Shown here one piece after another: positions 36,855-43,225 of a DNA stretch of 43,372 nucleotides. Source of the DNA: an uncultured Bacteroidota bacterium. GTDB lineage: Bacteria > Bacteroidota > Bacteroidia > Chitinophagales > Chitinophagaceae. Below the pieces are notes generated by a model that did not search any database, was not told where the DNA came from, and was given only the letters and a program-made list of their open reading frames with translations. Each line of letters opens with the position of its first letter. The stretch's first letter is position 1. The position numbers and the translations under genes were made by a program. The DNA lies in the NCBI GenBank assembly GCA_903839875.1, contig CAIMDZ010000205.1:1-43372 (forward strand), written 5' to 3'.

Positions 36855-37193
36855 TTTTCTCACTCTGATTTTTTTAGTAGTAACAGTGGCAAAAAAAGGT
36901 CTTTCCAAAGCCTGGTTCTTAAGCAAAGTAACAACCGTGTTTGCTATTTCCCTAAATTCATGAAATGAATAACGGAGGAATAAAACGCTTAGCTCTTTAA
37001 CGTGATGTGCAAACACCCATTCGCCAAAATCTTTATCCTCTGTCAACAGAATATAATTGTGTTGCAGAGCCATTTGCATTACCGCTTCATCCTTAATACC
37101 TCTTGCCTGCTCTCCAACGGAAATAACCTCAAAGCCTGCCTGACGCAGCGTTTTAATGATGAATGAGTGAATGTTTTCATCTGCTTAGATCAT
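36849..37193 (-). pseudogene. DUF5615 PIN-like toxin with a stop at codon 3
   Basis: Read from the ATG at 37193 the frame is Met-Ile-stop-Ala-Asp-Glu-Asn-Ile, continuing open to 36849. Family members begin MxxLADENI, so the TAA at 37187-37185 sits where a TTA (Leu) codon would be expected. The rest is a good DUF5615 protein: ADENIHSFIIKTLRQAGFEVISVGEQARGIKDEAVMQMALQH, LLTEDKDFGEWVF and VKELSVLFLRYS. The first acidic catalytic residue (in ADEN) would be missing if translation began at the internal Met at 37079, giving 76 residues. The ATG overlaps the stop of the DUF433 antitoxin gene in an ATGA, the normal layout of this toxin-antitoxin pair. The toxin is therefore probably inactive, unless stop-codon readthrough or an unusual start rescues it. 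Confidence 0.8.
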
Positions 37194-37417
37194 GCAGCTG
37201 CAATTAGTGTTTCATTTGAAACCATATCAGATGCATAGGCTAAAACAGCATTGATAGAAACAGGCGTCAGGCTTGGATATGCCAAAATAAGATCTTCAAC
37301 AGTGGAGCCTTCTGATAGTTTTCTTAAGATCAGCGCAACAGAAATTCTGGTCCCCTTTATTACGGGTTTTCCTAACATCACATCTGCGCTTGACTCTATA
37401 TGGTCCTTATAATCCAT
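37190..37417 (-). CDS. DUF433 antitoxin
   Basis: 75 residues from the ATG at 37417. The frame stays open upstream to a GTG at 37492, but MDYKDHIESS is the standard family start. The whole DUF433 core is present: DVMLGKPVIKGTRISVALILRKLSEGSTVEDLILAYPSLTPVSINAVLAYASD, a small winged-helix fold that neutralises and represses the cognate DUF5615 PIN-like toxin. The stop codon overlaps the toxin's ATG (ATGA). The partner toxin appears broken, so this may be a solitary antitoxin that persists as a regulator or gives protection against related toxins. Confidence 0.9.
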   Translation of the reverse strand: MDYKDHIESSADVMLGKPVIKGTRISVALILRKLSEGSTVEDLILAYPSLTPVSINAVLAYASDMVSNETLIAAA

Positions 37418-37552
37418 AAAAGGATTTTTAATTTTTTTATTACTTTTAATAAATAACCCATCGAAAGGTAACATCTGAGCCTTTCTTTTCACTGAATAAA
37501 ATTACGAAAAAAAGTCCACCTACGTCCTTAATAGCCAACCTTTTTAGTTTCA

Positions 37553-37576
37553 TGCGAGCAAAGTTTGAACGCAAAG
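37553..37576. repeat. CTTTGCG-family repeat fragment (inverted)
   Basis: GCGAGCAAAGTTTGAACGC followed by AAAG is the reverse-orientation form of the units in the 15735-15930 cluster. It lies in a spacer downstream of the ketosynthase gene. Confidence 0.5.
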
Positions 37577-37621
37577 TAATAGCGTCTGCTTAGAAATACC
37601 ACCTTGGGGCAAGCCCCGATC

Positions 37622-38752
37622 TTACCCCTTCTTCCAAATCAAGGTAGCATTACACCCCCCAAAACCAGAAGCGGTTTTTAAAGCATATTGAATATCGGCA
37701 TGCTGAAATTTCTTAGTTACATTTATGGGCCTTGGCACCCCCAGTTCTTCAAATCCTGCGGATGGAATTAATGTCTGGTGGCGCAGGCCTTCCAGTACCA
37801 TTACACTTTCAAATACACCCGCCGCACCAAGGGTATGGCCTATATAGCCTTTAAAACTGTGAACAGGGCTGTGCATTACACCAGCAACATCAAATGCTTT
37901 CGCTTCCATCTCGTCGTTAAACAGGGTAGCGGTGCCATGGGCCGAGATCATGCCGATTTGCGCGGGCGTAATATTCGCGTCTTTAAGGGCGCTTGTTATA
38001 GCCATGGCCAATTCTTCACCCGTACGGGATGGCCCGGAAATGTGGTTGGCATCGTTTGATGTGGCCCCGCCTGCCAACTCACCTAATGTGTTTTCTGTTC
38101 TGTTTACAGACAGGATAATGGTAGCAGCAGCTTCGCCCAAGGTTATGCCTTTACGGGCAGCATCGAAGGGGCGGCAAGGTTCATCTGATATTGCCTGGAA
38201 CGACTGGAAGCCGTGCAGCACAAATTTTGAAAACCTGTCGCAACCTGTAACTATGGCATGTTTATACCTGCCGGATTGTAATAACCGCAAGCCATATTGC
38301 AGCGCTATAATACCTGATACGCAGGCATTGGAGATAATGATTGGTTGTGTGGGAATACCCAGATGGGTTGCTATCTGCTTTGCAGCATGGGGCAGCAATA
38401 CCTGGCTGTCGGGTACTTTGCCGAGTAATTCAATATTTCCCTTAGTGGTAGACAGTATAAAGGCAGTCTGTTCCAGGTCTATTGGTTCATCAAGATCGTC
38501 CAGCGCTTTTTTTACCGAGTATGCCGCGAGTTGCTCAAAAGGGGTTAGGGTAGTAGCTCCCTGCGTCAGTGCCTGTATTACCTGAATTTGTGCAGGATCC
38601 AGTTTAGCCGCCATGAATGGTGTGCTGCTAAGGCTATAGTCTTCGTAGCGCTTTATGCCAATACTGCCAGTCTGTATGGCCTGCCAGTGGGCGGCAGTAT
38701 CCATACCAAGTGATGAAATGATGTTTGAACCTATTGCGTAAACGTGTGGCAC
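37622..38752 (-). CDS. Beta-ketoacyl-ACP synthase-like protein
   Basis: 376 residues with the thiolase fold and an intact Cys-His-His active site: Cys144 in ISNACVSGIIA, His272 in ISAHGTATLFNDEMEA, His306 in KGYIGHTLGAAG. It condenses acyl groups with malonyl-ACP. The protein is somewhat shorter than FabF (about 410 residues). It follows a hotdog dehydratase-like gene with a 3-nt gap, so the two form an operon driven by a good promoter at 39191-39222. Such pairs belong to aryl-polyene or flexirubin-type pigment clusters in Bacteroidota, but the rest of such a cluster is not in this window. It may work in an orphan fatty-acid or polyene route. Confidence 0.88.
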   Translation of the reverse strand: MPHVYAIGSNIISSLGMDTAAHWQAIQTGSIGIKRYEDYSLSSTPFMAAKLDPAQIQVIQALTQGATTLTPFEQLAAYSVKKALDDLDEPIDLEQTAFILSTTKGNIELLGKVPDSQVLLPHAAKQIATHLGIPTQPIIISNACVSGIIALQYGLRLLQSGRYKHAIVTGCDRFSKFVLHGFQSFQAISDEPCRPFDAARKGITLGEAAATIILSVNRTENTLGELAGGATSNDANHISGPSRTGEELAMAITSALKDANITPAQIGMISAHGTATLFNDEMEAKAFDVAGVMHSPVHSFKGYIGHTLGAAGVFESVMVLEGLRHQTLIPSAGFEELGVPRPINVTKKFQHADIQYALKTASGFGGCNATLIWKKG

Positions 38753-38755
38753 TCC

Positions 38756-39178
38756 TTACTGCTGTTGATTATTGTTCACAAAGATCTTAAACTCACAACT
38801 GGCTATTTCTATATCATCCAGCCTTATTTTACCAATAACCAAATGAAAGCCGAGCAAAGATTGCTGGAAAGTGATCTCGGTAGTTATTGGATCATTTACT
38901 CTTGGACGGGCGGAAATCTTTACATTCCTGAGTGCCGCAATATACCCGGTTTGCAATGGTTTTCCCATGTTAAGGGTTCTGTACCCCACACCTGCGCCGG
39001 CGGTCTGCGCCATATTTTCTATCATTCCTGATTCTGAGAAGACCCCATTATTCACAAATAAATTATCTTCCGGTATCGTGTAAGTAGCTATTGTATGCAC
39101 CTCGTCAGCAAGGACTAATTCGCCTATCATCACGAATGGAGGACGCTGAGGTAAGTAGGATAATGTTTCTGGATTCAT
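38756..39178 (-). CDS. Hotdog-fold 3-hydroxyacyl-ACP dehydratase-like protein
   Basis: 140 residues from the ATG at 39178. The frame is open further upstream, but a promoter at 39191-39222 and the family N-terminus MNPETLSYLPQRPPFVMI decide this start. The pattern is FabZ/ApeP-like, with the helix SGMIENMAQTAGAGVGY carrying the conserved Glu of ENMAQ. The LPHR motif of FabZ is LPQR here, and the usual GHFP segment before the helix is absent (NNGVFSES), so the classical catalytic His is missing. It may be a specialised dehydratase of the aryl-polyene type or a non-catalytic partner of the ketosynthase encoded 3 nt downstream. Confidence 0.8.
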   Translation of the reverse strand: MNPETLSYLPQRPPFVMIGELVLADEVHTIATYTIPEDNLFVNNGVFSESGMIENMAQTAGAGVGYRTLNMGKPLQTGYIAALRNVKISARPRVNDPITTEITFQQSLLGFHLVIGKIRLDDIEIASCEFKIFVNNNQQQ

Positions 39179-39190
39179 GCCTGTAGTTGT

Positions 39191-39222
39191 CAAAAGTATA
39201 AATTCGATGCTTAAAACCCAAA
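39191..39222 (-). promoter_or_regulatory. Promoter of the dehydratase-ketosynthase operon
   Basis: On the - strand TTTG (39222-39219), a 20-nt spacer and TACTTTTG (39198-39191) match both Bacteroidota promoter boxes at ideal spacing. The ATG at 39178 lies 12 nt after the -7 box, which fixes the short start for the dehydratase. Confidence 0.65.
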
Positions 39223-39307
39223 CAAAGTATTTTATGAAGTTAAAATATAGGGAAACCTTTCTGTTATTACATATTTGTGCTATCATTGCTAACCCTCAAA
39301 AAATGCA

Positions 39308-39336
39308 TTTGGTTAACGATTATTTTTTTATTTTTG
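39308..39336 (+). promoter_or_regulatory. Promoter of the 39344 secreted protein
   Basis: TTTG (39308-39311), a 17-nt spacer and TATTTTTG (39329-39336) fit the -33/-7 consensus. The ATG at 39344 is only 7 nt further, so the mRNA leader would be very short. It is divergent from the dehydratase promoter about 85 nt away. Confidence 0.6.
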
Positions 39337-39343
39337 GATAATT

Positions 39344-39868
39344 ATGATTCGTACTGTATCTACACTATTGTTGGTCTTTTTGAGTATGATCGGCATTCAA
39401 CTCTGGGCCCAGCAAAAAGCAACCGGGAAAGTGGTGGCCAAAGCTGAGGGCAGTTATAGTACCAGGAAAATATTTTATCCTGCCGTTTACCTCGGTCATT
39501 CTGATTTTAAAGGCGGCAATATTAAAAAGGAAGAGTTTGATAAACTTTTGAAAGAGGGTCTTTTTTCGAAAGATTCTATGGGCAACAGGTATAAGGTGAT
39601 AGGTTTTGAATTTAACTATGCAGAGCGCCAGCTCTACGAAGACTCAGCCGGTAACCTCAAAATAATGACAGATTTCCTGTTTGAATATTGCCCCGGCGAT
39701 ACCATAACCGGCAATATATCGGCAAGCATTTATGAGCGCACCAAGCCGGGTGATACCATATTTGTGAACAAGGTGAGGGTGGTAAAATACATCAACAAAA
39801 CCAATAAAACACTCCCGGATAGCACAGCAATTCTTGCAAAAGGACTGAAATGTGTGATAGTGAGGTAA
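39344..39868 (+). CDS. Secreted protein, function unknown
   Basis: 174 residues. A signal peptide (about 1-22, MIRTVSTLLLVFLSMIGIQLWAQ) is followed by a basic, beta-rich mature domain (YPAVYLGHSDFKGGNIKKEEFDKLLKEG, RYKVIGFEFNYAERQLYEDSAGNLKIMTDFLFEYCPGDTITG, PGDTIFVNKVRVVKYINKT). The strand pattern vaguely recalls the C-terminal domain of gliding/T9SS GldM-like proteins, but the similarity is too weak to name it. It has its own promoter and ends at a GC hairpin facing the arginase gene. Confidence 0.7.
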   Translation: MIRTVSTLLLVFLSMIGIQLWAQQKATGKVVAKAEGSYSTRKIFYPAVYLGHSDFKGGNIKKEEFDKLLKEGLFSKDSMGNRYKVIGFEFNYAERQLYEDSAGNLKIMTDFLFEYCPGDTITGNISASIYERTKPGDTIFVNKVRVVKYINKTNKTLPDSTAILAKGLKCVIVR

Positions 39869-39881
39869 AAACCTCTCCCGG

Positions 39882-39898
39882 CCTCTCCAAGGGAGAGG
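39882..39898. terminator. CCTCTCC/GGAGAGG hairpin between convergent genes
   Basis: A 7-bp stem (39882-39888 with 39892-39898) and a 3-nt loop lie in the 56-nt gap between the secreted-protein gene and the convergent arginase gene. A T-run (TTAATTTTTT) follows about 14 nt later. Confidence 0.5.
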
Positions 39899-39924
39899 AG
39901 GTGTTAGTTCTTAATTTTTTAGGA

Positions 39925-40872
39925 TTAGTTCAGCAAAAGCAGGTTTACGCTGCGCTGCAATATATTGAAAGCAATTTCCGCCATCATATTTTCTTTATCC
40001 AGTGTTGGATTTATTTCGGCTATCTCAAAACAACAGATCTTGTGGTGCTGCATGAAGGAGGCGATCAGGTCTTCGGCTTCACGTTCCCTCAGTCCGTTGC
40101 TGACTGGTGTGCCGGTGCCACGGGAGATGGAACTGTCCATGCTGTCTACATCAAAGGAGATATAAATGTCATCGCATTGGGACAGGTGCATAAATGTTTG
40201 CCTGACAACGTTTTCAATTCCCTTCCGGCGTATTTCAGATACAGGTATTACTTTTATGCCTCCTTTTTTAATGATTGCTTCTTCCTCTTTTTCAAAATCA
40301 CGAAGGCCGATAAATACTATATCTTCCGGTTCTATTTTGGGCTCAATTTTACCAATGGATTTCAGTTTTTTCCAGAGTTCAACGGTTGCAGGATCGGGGT
40401 TGTGTACCTGGTTCTCTATATTGTCTTCACCCAGCGAAATTGCCAGGGGCATGCCATGCATATTGCCCGATGGAGTAGTATAGGGGGAGTGCATGTCGGC
40501 ATGGGCGTCTATCCATACCACACCAAGGCGGCGTTTGGGTTTAGCCATCTTCAGTCCGGCAATAGTGGCGCCGGCAGTGCTGTGGTCGCCGGCCAGAACT
40601 AAAGGGAAAAGCCCTGATTTTACCGTTTCGTAAACTGCTTTTGATACCCGGTCATACATGGTCAGAATACCCTGTATCCGCTTGGCATAAGGTGATGCCA
40701 CCGGTTCATAGAGCAGGCGGTTCTCATTTTCAATCAATTCTGACGGAAAATTCACGAACAGGTTGCTCATAAAGTCGAGCGCAGCGATCTTTATGGCATC
40801 AATGCCAAGGCTGGCGCCGCGGGTACCTGCTCCTATTTCCGACCTGACTTCTATGATCTTGATATTGCGCAT
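39925..40872 (-). CDS. rocF: Arginase/agmatinase-family ureohydrolase (probable arginase)
   Basis: 315 residues from the ATG at 40872. A longer frame to 40962 is only low-complexity sequence encoded by tandem repeats and is rejected. Manganese-site motifs: GGDHS-type AGDHSTAGATI, WIDAHADMHSP (DAHAD ligands), GNMHGMPLA, and SFDVDSMDSSISRGTGTP. It hydrolyses arginine to ornithine and urea in the cytoplasm. The N-terminal RSEIGAGTRGASLGIDAI fits arginase rather than agmatinase, but speB-type activity cannot be ruled out. A TATCTTTG box lies 6 nt before the ATG. Confidence 0.88.
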   Translation of the reverse strand: MRNIKIIEVRSEIGAGTRGASLGIDAIKIAALDFMSNLFVNFPSELIENENRLLYEPVASPYAKRIQGILTMYDRVSKAVYETVKSGLFPLVLAGDHSTAGATIAGLKMAKPKRRLGVVWIDAHADMHSPYTTPSGNMHGMPLAISLGEDNIENQVHNPDPATVELWKKLKSIGKIEPKIEPEDIVFIGLRDFEKEEEAIIKKGGIKVIPVSEIRRKGIENVVRQTFMHLSQCDDIYISFDVDSMDSSISRGTGTPVSNGLREREAEDLIASFMQHHKICCFEIAEINPTLDKENMMAEIAFNILQRSVNLLLLN

Positions 40873-40878
40873 AGAGTA

Positions 40879-40886
40879 CAAAGATA
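40879..40886 (-). promoter_or_regulatory. Candidate -7 element TATCTTTG before arginase
   Basis: The - strand reads TATCTTTG (TAnnTTTG), then six bases, then the ATG at 40872. This supports the shorter arginase start and a near-leaderless mRNA. No -33 TTG is visible. Confidence 0.45.
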
Positions 40887-40891
40887 GGTTT

Positions 40892-40939
40892 TTGGTTGAA
40901 TGGTTGATAGGTTGACTGGTTGAATAGTTGACTGGTTGT
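40892..40939. repeat. Short tandem repeats GGTTGAx/AGTTGAC
   Basis: About six imperfect 7-8-nt units (TGGTTGAA, TGGTTGAT, AGGTTGAC, TGGTTGAA, TAGTTGAC, TGGTTG) lie just upstream of the arginase promoter box. Confidence 0.65.
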
Positions 40940-41094
40940 CGTTCGGGGGGGCTGTTGTGCAATGGATGGCATAAGCTACTATGACCACGGTGATACCTGC
41001 ACTTATGCCGAAATACAGGAGTATTTGAAGAAATAATAGCGTTGCTCTTTTCTGAACTTCAATTTTATTTAGCGAAACGAATTGAAAAATGTTA

Positions 41095-41102
41095 TAAATT
41101 TG
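41095..41102 (+). promoter_or_regulatory. Candidate -7 element TAAATTTG before the PIN antitoxin
   Basis: TAAATTTG (TAnnTTTG) is followed by TATCT and the ATG at 41108, the same 5-nt distance as at 6127-6140. A TTTA at 41068-41071 could be a weak -33 box. Confidence 0.45.
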
Positions 41103-41107
41103 TATCT

Positions 41108-41302
41108 ATGCAACCTTCAGCCCACGATAAATTAAATAATGCTCAGCTAAACCTGATAAAGTCGTTTAAGTACCTGCATAGCGAGAAGAAGTTGAAAGAA
41201 ATTAATTCACTGATCAATTTTTACCTTGAAAAAAACTTAGACAGCGCTATTATTCAGGCCGAATCAGACAACAACTATACTGCCGGGATTTATGAACAAT
41301 GA
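41108..41302 (+). CDS. Antitoxin of a PIN-type toxin-antitoxin pair, probably truncated by a nonsense codon
   Basis: 64 residues from the ATG at 41108; the frame is open to 41042, but the promoter box at 41095-41102 and the family start MQPSAHDKLNNAQ decide against the longer form. The sequence (LIKSFKYLHSEKKLKEINSLINFYLEKNLDSAIIQAESDNNYTAGIYEQ) is of the short helical antitoxin type often paired with PIN toxins in Bacteroidota. Relatives continue YEQWL. Here the stop TGA (41300-41302) replaces the Trp codon, and the frame beyond reads LKVEIVTGHK and ends in TGA, overlapping the toxin ATG as ATGA (41332-41335). So a late nonsense mutation probably shortened it by about 11 residues. It may still fold. 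Confidence 0.7.
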   Translation: MQPSAHDKLNNAQLNLIKSFKYLHSEKKLKEINSLINFYLEKNLDSAIIQAESDNNYTAGIYEQ

Positions 41303-41331
41303 TTGAAAGTTGAAATTGTCACTGGCCACAA

Positions 41332-41391
41332 ATGAAAATTGTCTTAGACACTAATTGCTTTATCAGTTGCATTGGAAAATTATCCCCATAC
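41332..41391 (+). pseudogene. Remnant of a PIN-domain toxin (first ~20 codons)
   Basis: From the ATG at 41332 the frame reads MKIVLDTNCFISCIGKLSPY, the standard opening of PIN ribonuclease toxins with the first catalytic Asp (VLDTN). Homology stops at about 41391, after which the frame runs out of family sequence (TLNEQQQLFRSP, stop at 41430) and into the upstream region of the next gene (ATG 41399). The remaining ~110 codons and the other acidic residues are gone, most simply by a deletion that joined the toxin's start to an unrelated gene. The toxin is therefore inactive. Confidence 0.8.
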
Positions 41392-41398
41392 ACACTCA

Positions 41399-41893
41399 AT
41401 GAACAACAACAACTTTTCCGATCTCCCTGAATGGGAAGATGAGCGTTTTAAAGACGATGACGACGAGGGTGAAGAGTGGAAACCCGACCCCACGCATGAT
41501 GCCTGCGCTGCCCTTTATAACAAGTGGCAGGAAATTGTGTTTCTGCTAAAGGGTTTCCTGGCGCCGTTCTTAGAGAAAGATAAAGACGAAGAAGGCATGA
41601 TGGAATTTACCGCAGGCCAGCTGATGGGCGATGCCTGGCAGGTGGGCGCAAAAATCAAAAGCTCCGAAGCGGCTGGTATCTACATCGTTCGCATGGAAAA
41701 CGCTTCCATCATTCGCATGCTCGCCCAGGGCATATCTTCCAGCCTGCTCATGTACCTGGAAGAAACTGATGCAGACGAGCAACATGTAGCAGTGCTTCGA
41801 GATGAAATCACCGCATTTCGCATGTTGTTTATTGAATGGGTAACGACATTTGAGAAGGATGAGTTTACGGATGAGTGGGGGTTGTTTGTGTGA
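41399..41893 (+). CDS. Acidic conserved cytoplasmic protein, function unknown
   Basis: 164 residues from the ATG at 41399. A TTG-initiated extension from 41372 would overlap the PIN-toxin remnant and is rejected. The N-terminus is extremely acidic (EWEDERFKDDDDEGEEW), followed by a helical domain (NKWQEIVFLLKGFLAPFLEKD, GDAWQVGAKIKSSEAAGIYIVRMENASIIRMLAQGISSSLLMYLEE, FRMLFIEWVTTFEKDEF). I believe such proteins are conserved in Bacteroidota but know no function. It has no signal peptide. Its original promoter region was probably changed by the deletion in the PIN remnant directly upstream. The 3' end faces pepE at 9 nt. Confidence 0.78.
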   Translation: MNNNNFSDLPEWEDERFKDDDDEGEEWKPDPTHDACAALYNKWQEIVFLLKGFLAPFLEKDKDEEGMMEFTAGQLMGDAWQVGAKIKSSEAAGIYIVRMENASIIRMLAQGISSSLLMYLEETDADEQHVAVLRDEITAFRMLFIEWVTTFEKDEFTDEWGLFV

Positions 41894-41902
41894 CACTTTC
41901 CA

Positions 41903-42631
41903 TCACAATCTGAACTTTTCCCCAACCGGCGCCTCAAAGGGCTCCTTCCCTTTCACAAAAACCTTCGCTCCCGGTTTACCCCCTACATACATGTCTCCTG
42001 TATCGGAAAAGGTATTGTCCATACTCAGGTATGCCCCTTCCCGCAAACCAATCACCGGTGTATCATTCACCTGGTGGAACTCTGCAATTCTCTGTTCACG
42101 GGTCTCGCCTTTATGTTTAGAATCGGGGTCCGGGTCCAGGTAGTGGGCATTGATCTGGTAAGGAAATAAATTGAGCGCCTCAAAGCCATCTTTTGGATAA
42201 ACAATGGGCATATCGTTGGTGGTGCAAATTGTTTTGCAGGCAAGATTCGTGCCGGCGCTGCTGCCCATATACTTCATCTTTCCGGCAGCAACAGCATCCC
42301 GTATACCTGCCAGCAATTTCTGTTCCTGCATTGTATGCAGCAGGCGGAAAGTATTGCCACCACCCACAAATATCGCAGCATAATCAGTGAATACGCGTTC
42401 TTTTGGAATGGTATGTATACCGGTAAATGTAACACCCATAGTTTTGAAGAAAGTCCTTACTTTACCGGTATAAGAATCCCAATCATTTTTGTCCGCAGCA
42501 TAGGGCACAAATAATAAAGGTGTTGAAAGGCCCTCTATGAAATCTTTTATAGCATCCTTATTATATTCCAGGAAACCATAGCCATGCACGTTTGAGCTGG
42601 AAAGGAGGAGTATTTTATAGTCGTAAGTCAT
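41903..42631 (-). CDS. pepE: Dipeptidase E (alpha-aspartyl dipeptidase, peptidase S51)
   Basis: 242 residues, similar in size to E. coli PepE (229). It hydrolyses Asp-Xaa dipeptides in the cytoplasm. The Ser-Asp/Glu-His site is visible: nucleophile Ser125 in YMGSSAGTNLACKTICTTNDMPIV, with Asp140 in TTNDMP and His163 in FPYQINAHYLDPDPDSKHKGETREQRI. FVGGGNTFRLLHTM and GLREGAYLSMDN are also family segments. The ATG lies inside an AAGTCGTAAGTCATAAGTC-type short repeat, so the first few residues may not be ancestral. Confidence 0.92.
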   Translation of the reverse strand: MTYDYKILLLSSSNVHGYGFLEYNKDAIKDFIEGLSTPLLFVPYAADKNDWDSYTGKVRTFFKTMGVTFTGIHTIPKERVFTDYAAIFVGGGNTFRLLHTMQEQKLLAGIRDAVAAGKMKYMGSSAGTNLACKTICTTNDMPIVYPKDGFEALNLFPYQINAHYLDPDPDSKHKGETREQRIAEFHQVNDTPVIGLREGAYLSMDNTFSDTGDMYVGGKPGAKVFVKGKEPFEAPVGEKFRL

Positions 42632-42652
42632 AAGTCGTAAGTCTAAAGTTCG
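42605..42652. repeat. AAGTCGTAAGTC short tandem repeat at the pepE start
   Basis: Imperfect copies of a 7-14-nt unit (TAGTCGTAAGTCATAAGTC, GTAAGTCTAAAGT) overlap the pepE start codon and its 5' flank. A related unit, GTCGAAAGTATAAAGTCGAAAG, occurs at about 30791-30812. Confidence 0.55.
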
Positions 42653-42673
42653 CGAGGGTGAAACTTTCCAATC

Positions 42674-43225
42674 TCAGCTCAATAAATTTGGCCAATATTC
42701 CACAGGAATTATATTTTTGAGTTGTTTATATATATCAACCACATCTGATAAGTATATTTTTTTGCATTTTATTAAATTTACGTTTTCATTGATTCGCAGA
42801 CCGTTGTTATCATAAAATGAATACCATAAAAATGTACATATTTCATCATGTATTACAACTTTAAGAATCCATTTGTCGAAATTTTCACCCCAAAACATTA
42901 AATATTTATCATTTTTAATAACTTTATCTATATAGTCGGAACTAACGTTATGGAAATCATCATCATTCTCAAAAAAAGGAGTTATCGTTAGAAATATTTT
43001 TTTACAATCCAGTCCCTGTAATTCTGGATCCCAAAAATCACCTTTGTGAAAAATTATCCTGTGCAAAGACCGGATAAAGGGGCCTAATAATACTTCGTTT
43101 TCATCAAATACTCCAATTTTTTCTTCATTAATCCATATTGCGGTTTTACCGTACAGCGAAGGAATAAATGATAATATTTTAAGCTCAATGGCGAAGTTTT
43201 GTTTATTTCCAATAACAGTATCCAT
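42674..43225 (-). CDS. Possible Imm42-like immunity protein
   Basis: 183 residues, no signal peptide. The opening MDTVIGNKQNFAIELKILSFIPSLYGKTAIWINEEKIGVFDENEVLLGPF resembles immunity proteins of polymorphic toxin systems, most like Imm42 (start GDxxxFAIE, then YGKxxxWING). The rest is rich in Lys, Asn and aromatic residues (FWGENFDKWILKVVIHDEICTFLWYSFYDNNGLRINENVNL), and the gene is more AT-rich than its neighbours, which hints at recent transfer. The cognate toxin is not in the window on this side; it could lie beyond 43372 or be absent. Assignment is by memory of the family pattern only. Confidence 0.5.
   Translation of the reverse strand: MDTVIGNKQNFAIELKILSFIPSLYGKTAIWINEEKIGVFDENEVLLGPFIRSLHRIIFHKGDFWDPELQGLDCKKIFLTITPFFENDDDFHNVSSDYIDKVIKNDKYLMFWGENFDKWILKVVIHDEICTFLWYSFYDNNGLRINENVNLIKCKKIYLSDVVDIYKQLKNIIPVEYWPNLLS

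Noticed and set aside
37932-38585. 217-codon open frame on the + strand
   Set aside because: It is antisense to the ketosynthase, whose catalytic motifs are intact.
39179-39286. N-terminal extension of the hotdog protein
   Set aside because: It contains the promoter pair TTTG-N20-TACTTTTG, so it is upstream DNA rather than coding.
39850-40602. 250-codon open frame on the + strand
   Set aside because: It lies antisense to the well-supported arginase gene and has no family resemblance.
40873-40962. N-terminal extension of arginase
   Set aside because: Encoded by short tandem repeats and upstream of a -7 box; MRNIKIIEVRSE is the normal family start.
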